From: Anaeramoeba flamelloides
Lineage: Eukaryota; Metamonada; Anaeramoebidae
Length of the DNA: 64,000 nt
Assembly: GCA_027625915.1 (NCBI GenBank)
Contig: JANTQA010000032.1
Span: 12,788,001 to 12,852,000, forward strand
Direction: 5' to 3'
Shown: positions 42,196 through 54,100 of the stretch, one piece after another
Numbering within the stretch: the first letter of the stretch is position 1
Layout of the letters: the number at the start of each line of letters is the position of its first letter
Made by a program: the position numbers and the translations under genes
The notes under the pieces: model-generated
Database searches by the model: none
Told to the model about the DNA's origin: nothing
The model's input: the letters and a program-made list of their open reading frames with translations, nothing else

Positions 42196-45065
42196 TATAA
42201 TTTTGAAAAATATTTTATTTTCTTTTCAATTTTTGTTTTTTTTTTTTTAATTATGAATAAAATCTTTGATTTTGAAATTTTGATTCTTAATTTCTTTGAT
42301 TTGTTTATTATTTGGGGTTTTTGTTAATTAGTATTATGAAAGAATTCATAACAATAAATTTATAAAATAGTTTGTATTAATTTAACTTTAAACTCTCAAT
42401 ATTTTTTCCTGAAAATGATAATTTGCGGTTTTTCCTTTGCATTTTAAACGAAATTTTAAAATTTTGTAAACAGGTTAAAGAATAACAATACAAACCATTC
42501 GAGAATAAAAGTGAAACACAGTTTTTAAATCGGTAACATAAATAGAACCTGAAAACCATACGTACAATCAATTAAAAGAAGAAAGAAATTAACTTCAAAG
42601 AATAATCAATTAGATTATTCTTAGTTCAATCAAATCAATAAAAACAATTTAAATCTAATTGGTTATCAAAATCAATAAGTGGTTTTGGAGTGATCAAAAA
42701 TAGTCATTTTTTTCAACAAATTTTTAATGATTGTTTGATTAATCAAAGATAAATCCATCCCAAAAGATAGTATTTTGAAAAAAATAATATTAAGTTGAAT
42801 CCCCAATTTTGTCTTGTTTTTTATTTTTTTTCTTTTATTAGAAGATTTTACATTTATTCCAGGTTCTATTAAGGGTTCCGAATTAAAAATTATGTTTAGC
42901 TTTTTTTCTTGAATTGTAAACCTTTATTCAATTTGAAAATAATTTTTAGATTTTTTTTTTTTCTCTTTATTTTTTTCCATCACAAACAATATATAAACAA
43001 TGCAAAACATTCAAGTAATAAATGATTTTTGTTTTGTATTTTTATTTGTATTTTTTGGAACCCATTTGGTAATAAATAATCTCAAAAAGTAAATATCATT
43101 AATTAAAATGAGTGGCAATTCTGAGATTTTTTTTCAAGATTTACTTTTTCAATCAAAAATTTCACTTCAAAAAAAGTAATTAAATACTTTTTTCCAGTTT
43201 TTCTCTCAACATAATATCCTTTTTATCATTTTTTAGAATTTGAAATTTTAAGTAGATTATTTTCTAAAAAAATATTCTATCAAAAAATATAACAAACTTT
43301 TATTTCAGAATAATTATTTTTTCAAATCATCAAGTTTTTCAATAAAAATAGATATTAGATATATCTTTGATGATCAAAAAAAACAGAGTAACTATACTTT
43401 TTTAAAGTTTTTAAATTCAAATTCCAATGGAATATCTTCATTTCCTCCAAATAAAATATTTTTACCTTTGTTTACTATCATAAATTAAAAATTTATTGAC
43501 TTTATTATCTTTGAATTTTTTTCTTATTAGTTTATTGGTCAACATTTCCATTTATTTTTAATATCCACATAAGAGTAGATATTATTTTTGGTGTTGGTTA
43601 CAGGAAATTAGAAAAAATTAAAAAATCAGAAATTGTGACCAAAAAAAAATAAAATATAAGGTATTTCTAAATAAGTGGTGATTTTTTTTTAATATTTCAT
43701 ACATAATTTTATTATTAAAAGTTTTCTTATTCTTACATTGTTAAAATAAAATTAAGAAAAGTATTAACATGAATTAAATAATTACTATTGATAACTATTC
43801 TTTAATATGTTCAAAAAATGAAAAAAAAAAAAAATAAATATACTTTTTTTTAGGAAACATTGCCTAAGTTATTTCCATAAATATAGTAATATGATAAAAA
43901 TATAACATTTTTTACAAAAATCAACAGTTTTTATCCCTTTTATATTGATTTTAAAATTTTATCAAAATTCAACACTTTTTGGAAAATAATTTTTATGATC
44001 AAAAAAAAAAATGAAAAAAATACCGAACAATTTTCACACTTAAAAAAAAATAATATCAAAAATGTGTTAAGAAACGATATCATATTTTTAAATAAATTTA
44101 TACCATTTTTACAAATAAACAAATTACATTGGTATGTAGTCAGAATCAAGTTGAGCAAATGAAAATTTTGGTTATTTAAATAATATTATTAGAACTAAGG
44201 TCTGATAAATAAACTTTGTTTCATACCAAAGGAGCCCAAAATTATTTTTCTAAAATATCAATTATTTTTTATAATTGGTCGTTGAAGAAAAAATAAGATT
44301 TAAGTAAAATAATTCACCTCAAAGAATAGTTGATACCCAAATTAAACAAACTAATAAATTAATAAATTTTCTTTTAAATTGAAAAACTCAAAATTCTTAT
44401 TCTCTATTGAGAAAAATAAGAATGTTCATTTTGATCATCAATTGTCGATCCAAAGAAAATCCCAATAGAAATCTATATGATTTATATACAATGTTTTTCA
44501 CTGTTTCAGTCACCTTAGAATAACATGTTTTTACCAAGTGACTATCGATCTTTCATAAAAAAAAAATTTGCAAATGAATTACTTAAGCAAAAAAAAAATC
44601 GAAAAAACAAAATGTGAAAAAATAATTCATAATTTTGATACTTGGAAAAAAATTTTCTCTTCTAATTTCCATGCAAACCCTTTAAACACATATAATTTAC
44701 CTCATTACAACTGGTCTCCTTTGGCTGAAAAAGGGTTTTAGTTAAAAAATAAATTTTCCCAAACTTTTTTCAAAATATTTTTGATTGAAATCCCATTTTA
44801 ACTAAAAAGTAAATAGGTATTATATTTATTTTTGAATGCTAAAAATAAATTCAATAATTAAAATATTTAAAACTTTCAGCTCGACAACATTTGTATTTTA
44901 ATAATTACAAGAAATATTTTTTAAATTCAATTTTAATGAAAAAAAAATATATAATAAACAGAAAAATAAAGATAAAATCAAAGTATGATGAAAATATTAT
45001 TATCTATATGTAAATATTGAAGAAAATTATTATTATTATTATTATTCTATTTTGCTCTTTCTTAT
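42196..45065. other. Convergent intergenic stretch between GNL3 and KRI1
   Basis: 2.9 kb between two 3' ends. Apart from the T1 element at 44205-44740 it is A/T runs with no gene or clear repeat that I recognise. Confidence 0.65.
44205..44740. mobile_element. TIR element, family T1, inverted copy
   Basis: Reverse complement of 32160-32692 over its length. Left end ATAAACTTTGTTTCATACC, right end CCTTTGGCTGAAAAAGGG. Non-coding. Confidence 0.8.
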
Positions 45066-48000
45066 TTATTTTCTATGAGAAAAAAAAGAACTTTTTCTTT
45101 GTGTTTTCCATTCACTATTTTTTCTTCTTTTTTTATGATTTACTGGTCTTTTTCTTTTTTGATATTTTTTTGAATAATAATTGTCACCATCCTTTCTATA
45201 AGGTGCCATTTTCTTTAATGACGCCCTTTTATTTAGATCCTGAATTGGTCCATATAACATTTCTTCGTAAGACAATCCATAGGTATTGGGTTTAACTTTA
45301 GAGTAGTTGAATCTAGTTAATGTATCCCCGCCAATAATATCTTCGTAATTGAGTTTAAATAAATCTGATACTTGGTGATCCAACTCTTCCTTAATTTGTT
45401 TTCCATTTACTAATTCATCTTCTAATTGCTTTCTCTTTCTTTTATTTTTTTTTTCTTTCTCATTTTTATTCGATTTTTCGTCTTCATCTTCATCTTCATC
45501 TTCTTCATTATTATTAGCAAATTTTTCATCATCAGAATTTTCGTCCTATTAATATATAATTTTTTTATGAAACAATTATTCAAAAAAAGAATTATGTTAA
45601 TTAAAAAAATTTTTTTTCAAAAATTTATTGAAAAAAGTAATAAATAAATTATCAGCCCGAAATATTTGAAGGGTTTTATAAAATTTATCTAGTTTTTTTT
45701 TTTTGTATATATATTTTAAATTAATTATACTTAATAAATCTATATTGATTATTTTTATTTTAATTTTTTCTCTGTTTTTTTTTTTTTTTTTTTTTTTATT
45801 TTTTCCCGTTACCTAATCTGTTTCGTTAGATCTGAAAAATTTATTTAATGGTTGATAGAAAATTAATGTTGAGTTTGTTAAATTGAAAAATGACAACAAT
45901 TTGTTGATGATATCTTATCATTTGATCGATCAACAATTGTTGGTGAAATTTCAACAAATTTACCAATACATTTTTTGTTCCACTGGTTTCATTATTTTGG
46001 GTACACCAATTTTTTTTTTTTCATTTTATATTTTTATCTTTTATTTGGATGAAAATGATTACTTATAAAAACATTAATACTAGGTTACTTAAATGTGATT
46101 TTATATTAGGTTGGAAAAATATAATAAATTTTGGGTTTTTTTTTTTGCGTATTTTTGATTTTGGGTGTTTCTGTGATTTCCGAATTTTTTTCATTGAAGA
46201 TCAAAATCAATACAATAAGCCAACATCTTTATTGAATACTAATATTACAAATCTGTCAGATGTGAATGTCCTTCATTAATTTACACTTTTTTATAATTTG
46301 TATAAAACAGTTTTAATTAAAATATTTACTCCATTGTAAATTCAATAGAATAAAATAATCAACTGAATGTGGTGAATAGATATTTAAGTGCTTCGTGAGG
46401 TTTAAAAACTAAAATTTTCAATTTTTTTAAAAATTGTTTTGTTATTTAAAATCATTTTTAAATTAATAACGGTAAATATGGTTACAATCTTTTTAGAATT
46501 AAACACTATTGTTTATATTGCTCTTCTAGAACTTTAAAGAAGAAAAAAAAAAAATAAATTGTTTCCAAATCTCTGATATTTAGAAAAAGTTGTAATTTTT
46601 CACATTTTTTTGTCGAGCTTTTCTCTTCTTCGAATTTCTTTATCAAAAACAAAAAGTTAATTTGAAATCATAAAAAAAAAAAATAATAATAATAAATAAA
46701 TATTAAACTTTGAAAAATCCTTACTTCTTTGAAATAATCTTGATTAAATATTTGTTCCATTCTTTTTTCCCATGTTTCAAGATCAAAATCTTTTTCCAAA
46801 TCTTCCATTTTAAATCCGACGACTGTGTTCCCAGTAACATTACGTATCTGTTGAAGTTTCAATTGGATTTCGCGAGATTTTAAATTCTTCAGTCTGTTGA
46901 TTTCTTCCTTTTTTTTCTTTTCTTGAATTTTTTTCTTATCTTTTCTCCGTAATCTTTTATCTTTTCTTGGATTTTTGACATTTCTTAAGGAATCTGTAAC
47001 TTTCCTTTGGTGGGGCTTAAGTTTGGTACCACCTTTTTCTTCATAACGAAAATTATATTCTTTTTCAAATTTATTAGTTTCAATGTCTTCCTCAGAATCT
47101 TCATTGATGATTTCGTATAATTCATTTCCTTTTTCATTCCATAGCTCACTCATCAAATAGTTTTTTAAAAATTCTTCTTGTGTATATTTAAAAACGACCT
47201 TTGAGTCCTTATTTTTATAACCCTTTTTTTTTTTCTTTTTAGTTTTTCCGTCTTCATCTTCATTATTTTTCTCATCAAAAAAGCCCAAAGGGTTTTCTTC
47301 TTGATCAAAATTTACCTCGACGTCATTCAAAAATTCCTTTTTTTTCCAAAATTCTCCAAATACTTTCTTTCTTAATTCTCTCATCTTTTTCTGTTCATCT
47401 AATCTCGTCAGAAATTTTCTATAGTCCTCTTCTTCTTTACTCAGCTCTTTTGTCGATTTCTTTTTTAATAAAAAGATATCACCGTCGTCTTCATCAGCTT
47501 TATTGTTTTGATCTTTTTCCTTTTCTACATTGCTCTTTTTGTTTGTTGAATTTAATGATTCCAAAAGCTCACGTTTTAACCGAGACTGTTCTTCATAGTA
47601 ATTCTCTTTTTTCTTTGTATTCTCTTCGTCGCCGGATTCTGATTCCGAATCGGACTGTCCTGATTGTGATTCAGATCCTTCTTTTCCTTTTTCTCGTAAT
47701 ATTTTTTGTTCCATATCTAAAACAGTAAATTTTTCATCTTTCTTATCTTGATCATAGTCGCTAAACGAAGAAGAAATGTCAGAAGAGTATTCTTCTTTGT
47801 AAAACTTTGTATCTTTTTGATAAATCGATGGATCTTTTTGTTTTATTTTCAGCAAAGCTAATGAAAAATCTTTATCTAATTCGTAAGTTAATTCATTAGC
47901 ATCAGAATCTTCAGTTGTGCTTTCAGAGTCAGAGTCACCATTAATTGATTTGATCGTTTGAGAGATCCTCGAGATTTCTTCTTTTTGTTTGCGCTTTTTA

Positions 48001-48074
48001 TACTTTTTTGCAAAGTTTCTATTGATCTTGATTTTTGTTGGTACACTTTGTTCATTGTCAGAACTTGAAAACAT
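45066..48074 (-). CDS. KRI1: Ribosome biogenesis protein KRI1
   Basis: Nucleolar partner of Krr1 in 40S (SSU processome) assembly. Two exons, 48074-46725 and 45545-45066 (phase 0), give 609 residues. The N terminus is acidic and Ser-rich. The central block has YNFRYEEKGG, DSLRNVKNPRKDKRLRRKDKK and EEINRLKNLKSREIQLKLQQ, ending DLEKDFDLETWEKRMEQIF, the Kri1 signature. Exon 2 starts with an acidic patch (EEDEDEDEDE) and contains the Kri1 C-terminal domain: LNYEDIIGGDTLTRFNYSKV, PNTYGLSYEEML, LNKRASLKKMAPYRK. The acceptor is TATTAATAG|GACGAA. The protein ends in a basic Lys/Arg tail. It is convergent with GNL3, another ribosome-assembly factor. Confidence 0.93.
45546..46724 (-). other. KRI1 intron (1,179 bp, phase 0)
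   Basis: Gene-sense donor TTCAAAGAA|GTAAGGA, acceptor TTAATAG|GACG. It contains a copy of TIR family T2 (45750-46180), with a poly-T run of more than 20 bases near 45777-45798. Confidence 0.88.
45750..46180. mobile_element. TIR family T2 element, copy in KRI1 intron
   Basis: Reverse complement of about 58555-58990: TGTTTCGTTAGATCT, TTTGATCGATCAACAATTGT, TTTCATTATTTTGGGTACAC, TTTATTTGGATGAAAATGAT, ATTTTTGATTTTGGGTGT. The outer terminus is partly lost. Confidence 0.75.
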
Positions 48075-48766
48075 TGTAGTCTAATTAAAAAAAGAAATTA
48101 AAATTATTAATTTTAATTTGATAACGTAATATTTTATTTTGAAAAAATTGGAAAAAAATAAAAAATTTTTCATTTTGTTTTTATTGGAAAGCCTGACTTT
48201 GTTATTTGGTTTAGTCAATTGGTATTTTGGATTTTCGTTTTTACAATAATCCACCACCACTAATATTTCAAACTTATTGGTATTTGAAATTATATAGGGT
48301 TATAATTTATCTACTAGTAATTATTTTTTTGATTCTTAAATCATTTTTCTTTTGAATTATAAGTTTTACCAATTAAAAAATGATTTTCAAGTCTACGAAT
48401 AAAAAATATACCAAACAAATAAACAGATCACAAATTCCAATCTCTTTGGAAAAGTTAAAACATATAACAATTTTTTTCAATTGATGATTCTAAAACCAGT
48501 TATCAAGAAATACCCAATCTTTGATATTTTATTAGTTTGTTTGCAAACTGTCAAGATCAGTGTATTGAAATTTCTCTTTAAGGGATGAGGTTCGTAATAG
48601 ATAGCTAAAAATAATAGTAAGTTTTTCTTGAACTTAAATTGTATGAGTGATCTGATATATAAATAGCTCAATAAGTAAAAATTCATTGGTGTTGTTAAAA
48701 TAACCAGATATATAATTTATTTGACCCTCGTTTCAAACCACAAGCCATAATTCTTTTTTCTTGTTA

Positions 48767-48963
48767 CAGCCAGTTAGAAATTTAAGGCAGAAATTTTCAA
48801 TAAAATTTAAGGCATAAAAAAAAATACCAAATTTTGGGACAAAATTCAAATTCTTGGAAAATCATTTGTATTAAAAAAAAATACAAAAAATATGATATAA
48901 TTTGAGATTTTTTTGTGCCTTAAATTTCTAAAAAAGTTTGTGTTTTAAGAGTAGAAATAACTG
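48767..48963. mobile_element. Palindromic MITE, family M1, copy f (diverged)
   Basis: 197 bp, TA flanks at 48765-48766 and 48964-48965. Left end CAGCCAGTTAGAAATTTAAG; arms more diverged than copies a, b and e. Confidence 0.82.
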
Positions 48964-49501
48964 TAATACGACCAAATGGCCAAACAAAGAGACTGGAAAT
49001 AAATACCAAGTAAATATGATATCGGTTGTAATAGTTCTATCTATTAAAAACAAAAGTTTAAAATTAAAAGAACAAATTTAAAATTATTCTCTGAAAAAGT
49101 AAATTCTATTTTAGAAGAGAAAATCCATCCGAAAATGAAAATATTTTATACAAAAAACAAGAAAATAGAGTTATAAATATTTGACGAATTCAATTCCAAT
49201 TTTTAATCACAACATAAAAATGAATTGATTTCAAAATTGATTTAACTTTTTGTATACTCATAAATAATGAATTCAATGCTAGATTAGAACAAGAAGGAAT
49301 AAATAAAAAAGCATTTTCATTGAAACACAAGTTTTATGATCTAAATACATCTCTTTTTGGTTTGATAAATAAAAAAAGATATTTGAAGTAAAAAAAAAAT
49401 CGAAAAATAGGGTTAATTAATTATCACCACTTGAAAGCAAATTTTACATACGGTTTATCAGCGTGAATCATTCAAAATTTAAAAAAAATAATCTTAATAC
49501 A

Positions 49502-49504
<3 letters not shown>

Positions 49505-49536
<32 letters not shown>
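49505..49536. repeat. (AT)16 microsatellite
   Basis: 32 bases of alternating AT, followed by a GTGTGTATGTACGTGTGTAT stretch. Confidence 0.95.
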
Positions 49537-49538
<2 letters not shown>

Positions 49539-50736
49539 GTGTGTATGTACGTGTGTATGTATATAAATACTGAACTGTGAATCTGTAAAAAAAAATAACT
49601 ACTTACAAATCAAATCTTTTGTAAGAAACTCAAATTGAAATTTTTGTCAAAGCTAAAACAGTTCCAAAGCAATCACAAGAATCTACTTTCGTTTAATTAG
49701 AAATATTTTCAATTTTTTAAAAATATTTTAACATTTTTTGGTTTTATCTTTTCTTTACATTTTTTGAATTACTTAGCAAACTTTTTCAATCTGAAAAGCT
49801 TTTACAAATGACTGAAATTAGGTTAATCTTTGAGTTCTATAAATAGAAAATTTCAAATAAAATTAATACATTGATAATATTCAACCTTTTGATCGATCAA
49901 TAATTATTGATGTTATCTTTCAACAAATTTAGAAATACTTTGTTTTTTATAGATCTCACTCCCAAATTTTAGAGAATAAAATTTATATTATCTATACTTT
50001 TAATCATCCATTTTTTCTTTTATTATACTTGTCATATTCAAATTATAAATGATCATTATGTATATTATTATAATAAAATATATGACAATAATTAAGTATT
50101 TTTTAAATTTTTAATATTACACTCCACTCAAATGAGTAATTTTTAATAAGGGGATTTTTTTTATTCTTTAAGGGGGTAGCTACATCATTTGGAATGATAA
50201 AAATTTGAGAGGGATGAGAGAAGAGTATTTTATTTCCATGGTGTGTGATCTTGAGATCCCTAAAAAATTATTTTTAAACAATTATTTGATATTATTTTTT
50301 TATTAATGCTAAATAATAACCAAAAAAGAGATAAGAATTGATAAAATTGGTTCAACTTTTATTATTTTTTTATAATAAAGAGCTTTTTTAAGTAGAAGAT
50401 AATTTTAGGTTCTTAGAATGAAACTTATTGCTATTTTGTTGTTTGAAATTCGATAGAATATAATCATATTCACTTCTCCAATTCCACCAAATCCAAATGT
50501 TTAAAACTGTAACCAGATATATTTTGGGATAATTATTATTTTTTTGGAATCCTTCTATCTATTTAGGTACCATTTGTATTTTCTTTTATGATTCTCTCAA
50601 TTGTAATTTTGTCGTTCTTTTTTAAAAAAATTCATTTATTACAAATTTCACTGATAAAAAAATCTTTCTTATTGCTTTTTGTTGTCATGATTAAAAAAAT
50701 TCAAAAATGATGCAATAATACCAAATGAAAAAATTA

Positions 50737-50840
50737 TATGCCACAATAGAATTTCGAGATTAGGATAAAAGATAAGCCGTTCAACATTCGAAACACTATT
50801 TTAAGTAATTCAACTCAACATTCTATTGTGGCAATTTCTT
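50737..50840. repeat. Short inverted repeat, possible small MITE
   Basis: ATGCCACAATAGAAT at the left and ATTCTATTGTGGC at the right, about 100 bp apart. No second copy was noticed in the window. Confidence 0.4.
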
Positions 50841-51159
50841 TGAGACTTTGAAAAAAAAAATTGAAAAATCTAATGAATGAAGAACTTCAATAATAAAAAT
50901 AAATGAGGTAAAACCAAAGTAAAAAATGTTATTTTCGGATCCTTGTCAAAATTGCAAAAAAATGAAAAATTTTCCTTTACAATGTCTGCCCACCTTAAGA
51001 AAATATTGGTTATATCACAAAAAATATAAAAATTTATGAGAAAAAAATTTAATTTTTAATTTATATTTTTGATTAGAAAAATTCACGGAAATATGCAGAA
51101 AAAAATTTTTTTTTGATATTTTGTATATTATAAATAAACAAATATCAACGTAAATATAA

Positions 51160-54100
51160 TTAATAATCGACATTTTCAAAATCTTCAGTAATTTCTTCAC
51201 CATATTTTTTTCGAATATCTCTTTTAATTAGATCTGTGTCTTTTTTATATTTAGGGAAGGTGATTATTTGTAATTCCATTTCATCTGATTCTGAATCATC
51301 TTTTTGATAAACATTAACATACGTATTGTTTGGGTAGGGCCTAAATTGTATTGCCACAAATGCTATAAAAACCAAAGATGATAGTTCCTGAATAAAGACT
51401 GAAACCCAAAAAAAATGATATGTTAAAAATCTAGTAAAAATAACCACGACTATCCTAGTGATATATATGTATACGACTGTAATTGTATAAAATAATCTAA
51501 AGATTCGAAACATTTCTATTGTTCTAGTATTTGAGTGGTCAAGATTAACACCCCTTTTCAATTCGTTCACAGTCCACACAATCGGAAATAATACTAAGCA
51601 CAAGCAAAAAATATCAAAGCATTTCAATAAGTCCCATAAAGTGAAATAATCCTTCGTGGCTGGCGAGGCCTCTTCTATCACAATCATTGCGATGTTTGTC
51701 ATTGCCTGAACTGGTAAAACTATCATTAATAATTTTTTTTCTTTTGAGGACATGTGGGATTTAATTAAAGAATATCCACTGCCAAAAAATAAAATTGTCG
51801 CAAAAAACAAGACACCACGGCAACTTTGAAATTTTTGTTAAATTTGTATTATTTTTTCAATGATATAATTTTAATTTATAAAAAATATTTTTTTATTAAA
51901 GAAAAAGAAGAATTTAGTAATTATATTTGAAATATAAATAAGAACAAATTAAATAACACAATCGTATCTTGTTTTTTTTTTTTTTTTTTTTTTTCTTAAT
52001 TTATAATTTGGTTGAATTGTGTTGAAAAAAATCCTTTTATTTCAAGATCGATAGTCATTTTGAAAAAAACGTGTTATTCGAATGTTATTGAAACAGTAAA
52101 AATGATTGTAGAGAAATAATATTTATTTCTATTGGGATTTTATTTGGATCTTCAATAGTATGATCAAAATGAGCATTGTTGTTTTTCTCAATGGGCACGA
52201 TAAGAATTTGGGGTTTTCTATTTTTAAGAAAACCTATTGATGAATTAGTTTTATTTTAGGCATGTACAGTCAATCCAAAGCTACCGCGAAATTTTATCAA
52301 TATCAAATTTTGAAGTTGATATAAATTTTTAAAAAGTTCAATAGAAGAATAATAAAGCTCATATTGAAAAAAAAAATTTCTAAATTATTCCAATATTCGA
52401 GAATTTTTTCTGATTTTCAAAAAATAAATTTTCAGAACCCAAAATGACTCTAAGCAGGGAAAATTCATTAAGAAACTACATAAAATTTCCTCTAAAAAAT
52501 GAATTTATTTTTCAATCAAATTAGAAAAAATTCTCGAATATTGGAATAATTTAGAAATTTTTTTTTTCAATATGAGCTTTATTATTCTTCTATTGAACTT
52601 TTTAAAAATTTATATCAACATCAAATTTTGATATTGATAAAATTTCATGGTAGCCTTGGAACAGCTGTAACAAGTATTCTTTGATTTTTATGTATTCTTC
52701 TTTTCATTTTTTATTTGTTCTTCAAAGGTCAATTATAAAAAATAATTGATATTTGAAAAAATTATTGGACCTCTTTGACTGAAACAAAGTTTATATAACA
52801 AAATTCCCAAAAAATTTACCTAAATTTTCCTTCAAAGTTTGTACCTAAAAAGTGAAAGTGGCTGTAATTAAATTATATAATTCTTGATTTAGGTAAATGG
52901 ATTAAAGTGGATATAAATGGATTTAATATGTATATTCTCCAAAGAAAACTTTCATTTTGTTTTTTCCATTTCTTTATTAATGAAAAAAATTTGTATAATG
53001 AGTTGATTGGTTTATTATAAAAAATTATAATTTTTCTTCTTGTTTTTCTTGGAATTTGAGATTGTTTAGAATAATATGCCGAGGTGTGATAAAACTCTTG
53101 TATGTCTGTGGCTAAATGGACTTTTAATTTACCGCTGTTTCAGCTCTATCGTAAAAATTTGTAAGAAATAGAAACAGATTTTCTATTATAAAAATTTATC
53201 CTATTTAATAAAACGTTAAGTAGTTGTGATGGGTTACTTTCAAGGGTAAATTTATGAATAGAAGCTAAAATTTTGTTTATAATTTTATTGTTATTGTATA
53301 CGACAAACGAATTCATAAAAAATTTACAATAGAGATGATCTTGAATTCCCAAAATTGTAAAAATCCCAAATTTAAACAATTAAAAAACAATAGATCGAAA
53401 AATTCTTTGATTTCTTTTTTTATTATTGAAGAAGTGTAAATTAAACTCTAGTTGCGAGTATACTTAAATTCCGTTTCAGAAATTTAAGCGTAAAATCATA
53501 GATTTCACGATTATTAATTTAATGAAAATAGTTTCAAACTGTCTTGATTTGAAATTAATTCATTAAGATTTTAATTTATTTTATTTGTTATGAAATATTA
53601 ATCTATCTTCTTCATAGAAAGGACATGCACATAAAAAATGACCAATATTTTAATAATTTCCTTTTGTTTACATTTTAAACATAAAGGACAAAATTTATTT
53701 GAATTTTTATTAATTATATAGTAATATCTATTTAAGCAGTTCGTAAACGATCTGAATTTTAGAATTGTTGAACTTGAAGGATAACTTAAATATTTTTGTG
53801 TTTTAAATAAATAATTTTGATTTTTAATTATTGTGAAATATTTTTGTGGAGTGTCGTCAAGTGCCGTCAAGTGCCTAGGTTTTCTTGAGGTTTTCTGCTT
53901 TATTTGTTAAGTGTTCTAGGTTTTTTTTAATTTTTGAAATAAACAGAAAATTTTAATAAATTTTCGGTTTATTTCAAAAAGTAAAAAAAACCTAACGAAA
54001 ATCTATCGATTTCCCAAATAAACAGAAAACTCAAGAAAACCGAACGGCGCTTTTTTTTAATTTTAGAAATAAATAGAAAATTTAAGAAATTTTCTTTTTA

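Larger units (their letters stand above)
48075..51159. other. Intergenic stretch between KRI1 and the GPR107-like gene
   Basis: 3.1 kb without a gene. It holds MITE M1 copy f (48767-48963), an (AT)16 microsatellite (49505-49536), a short T2 fragment (about 49870-49960, with TTTTGATCGATCAATAATT) and a small inverted repeat (50737-50840). Confidence 0.65.

Noticed and set aside
45017-45295. 92-residue plus-strand frame
   Set aside because: Antisense of KRI1 exon 2, whose minus-strand reading gives the conserved Kri1 C-terminal domain.
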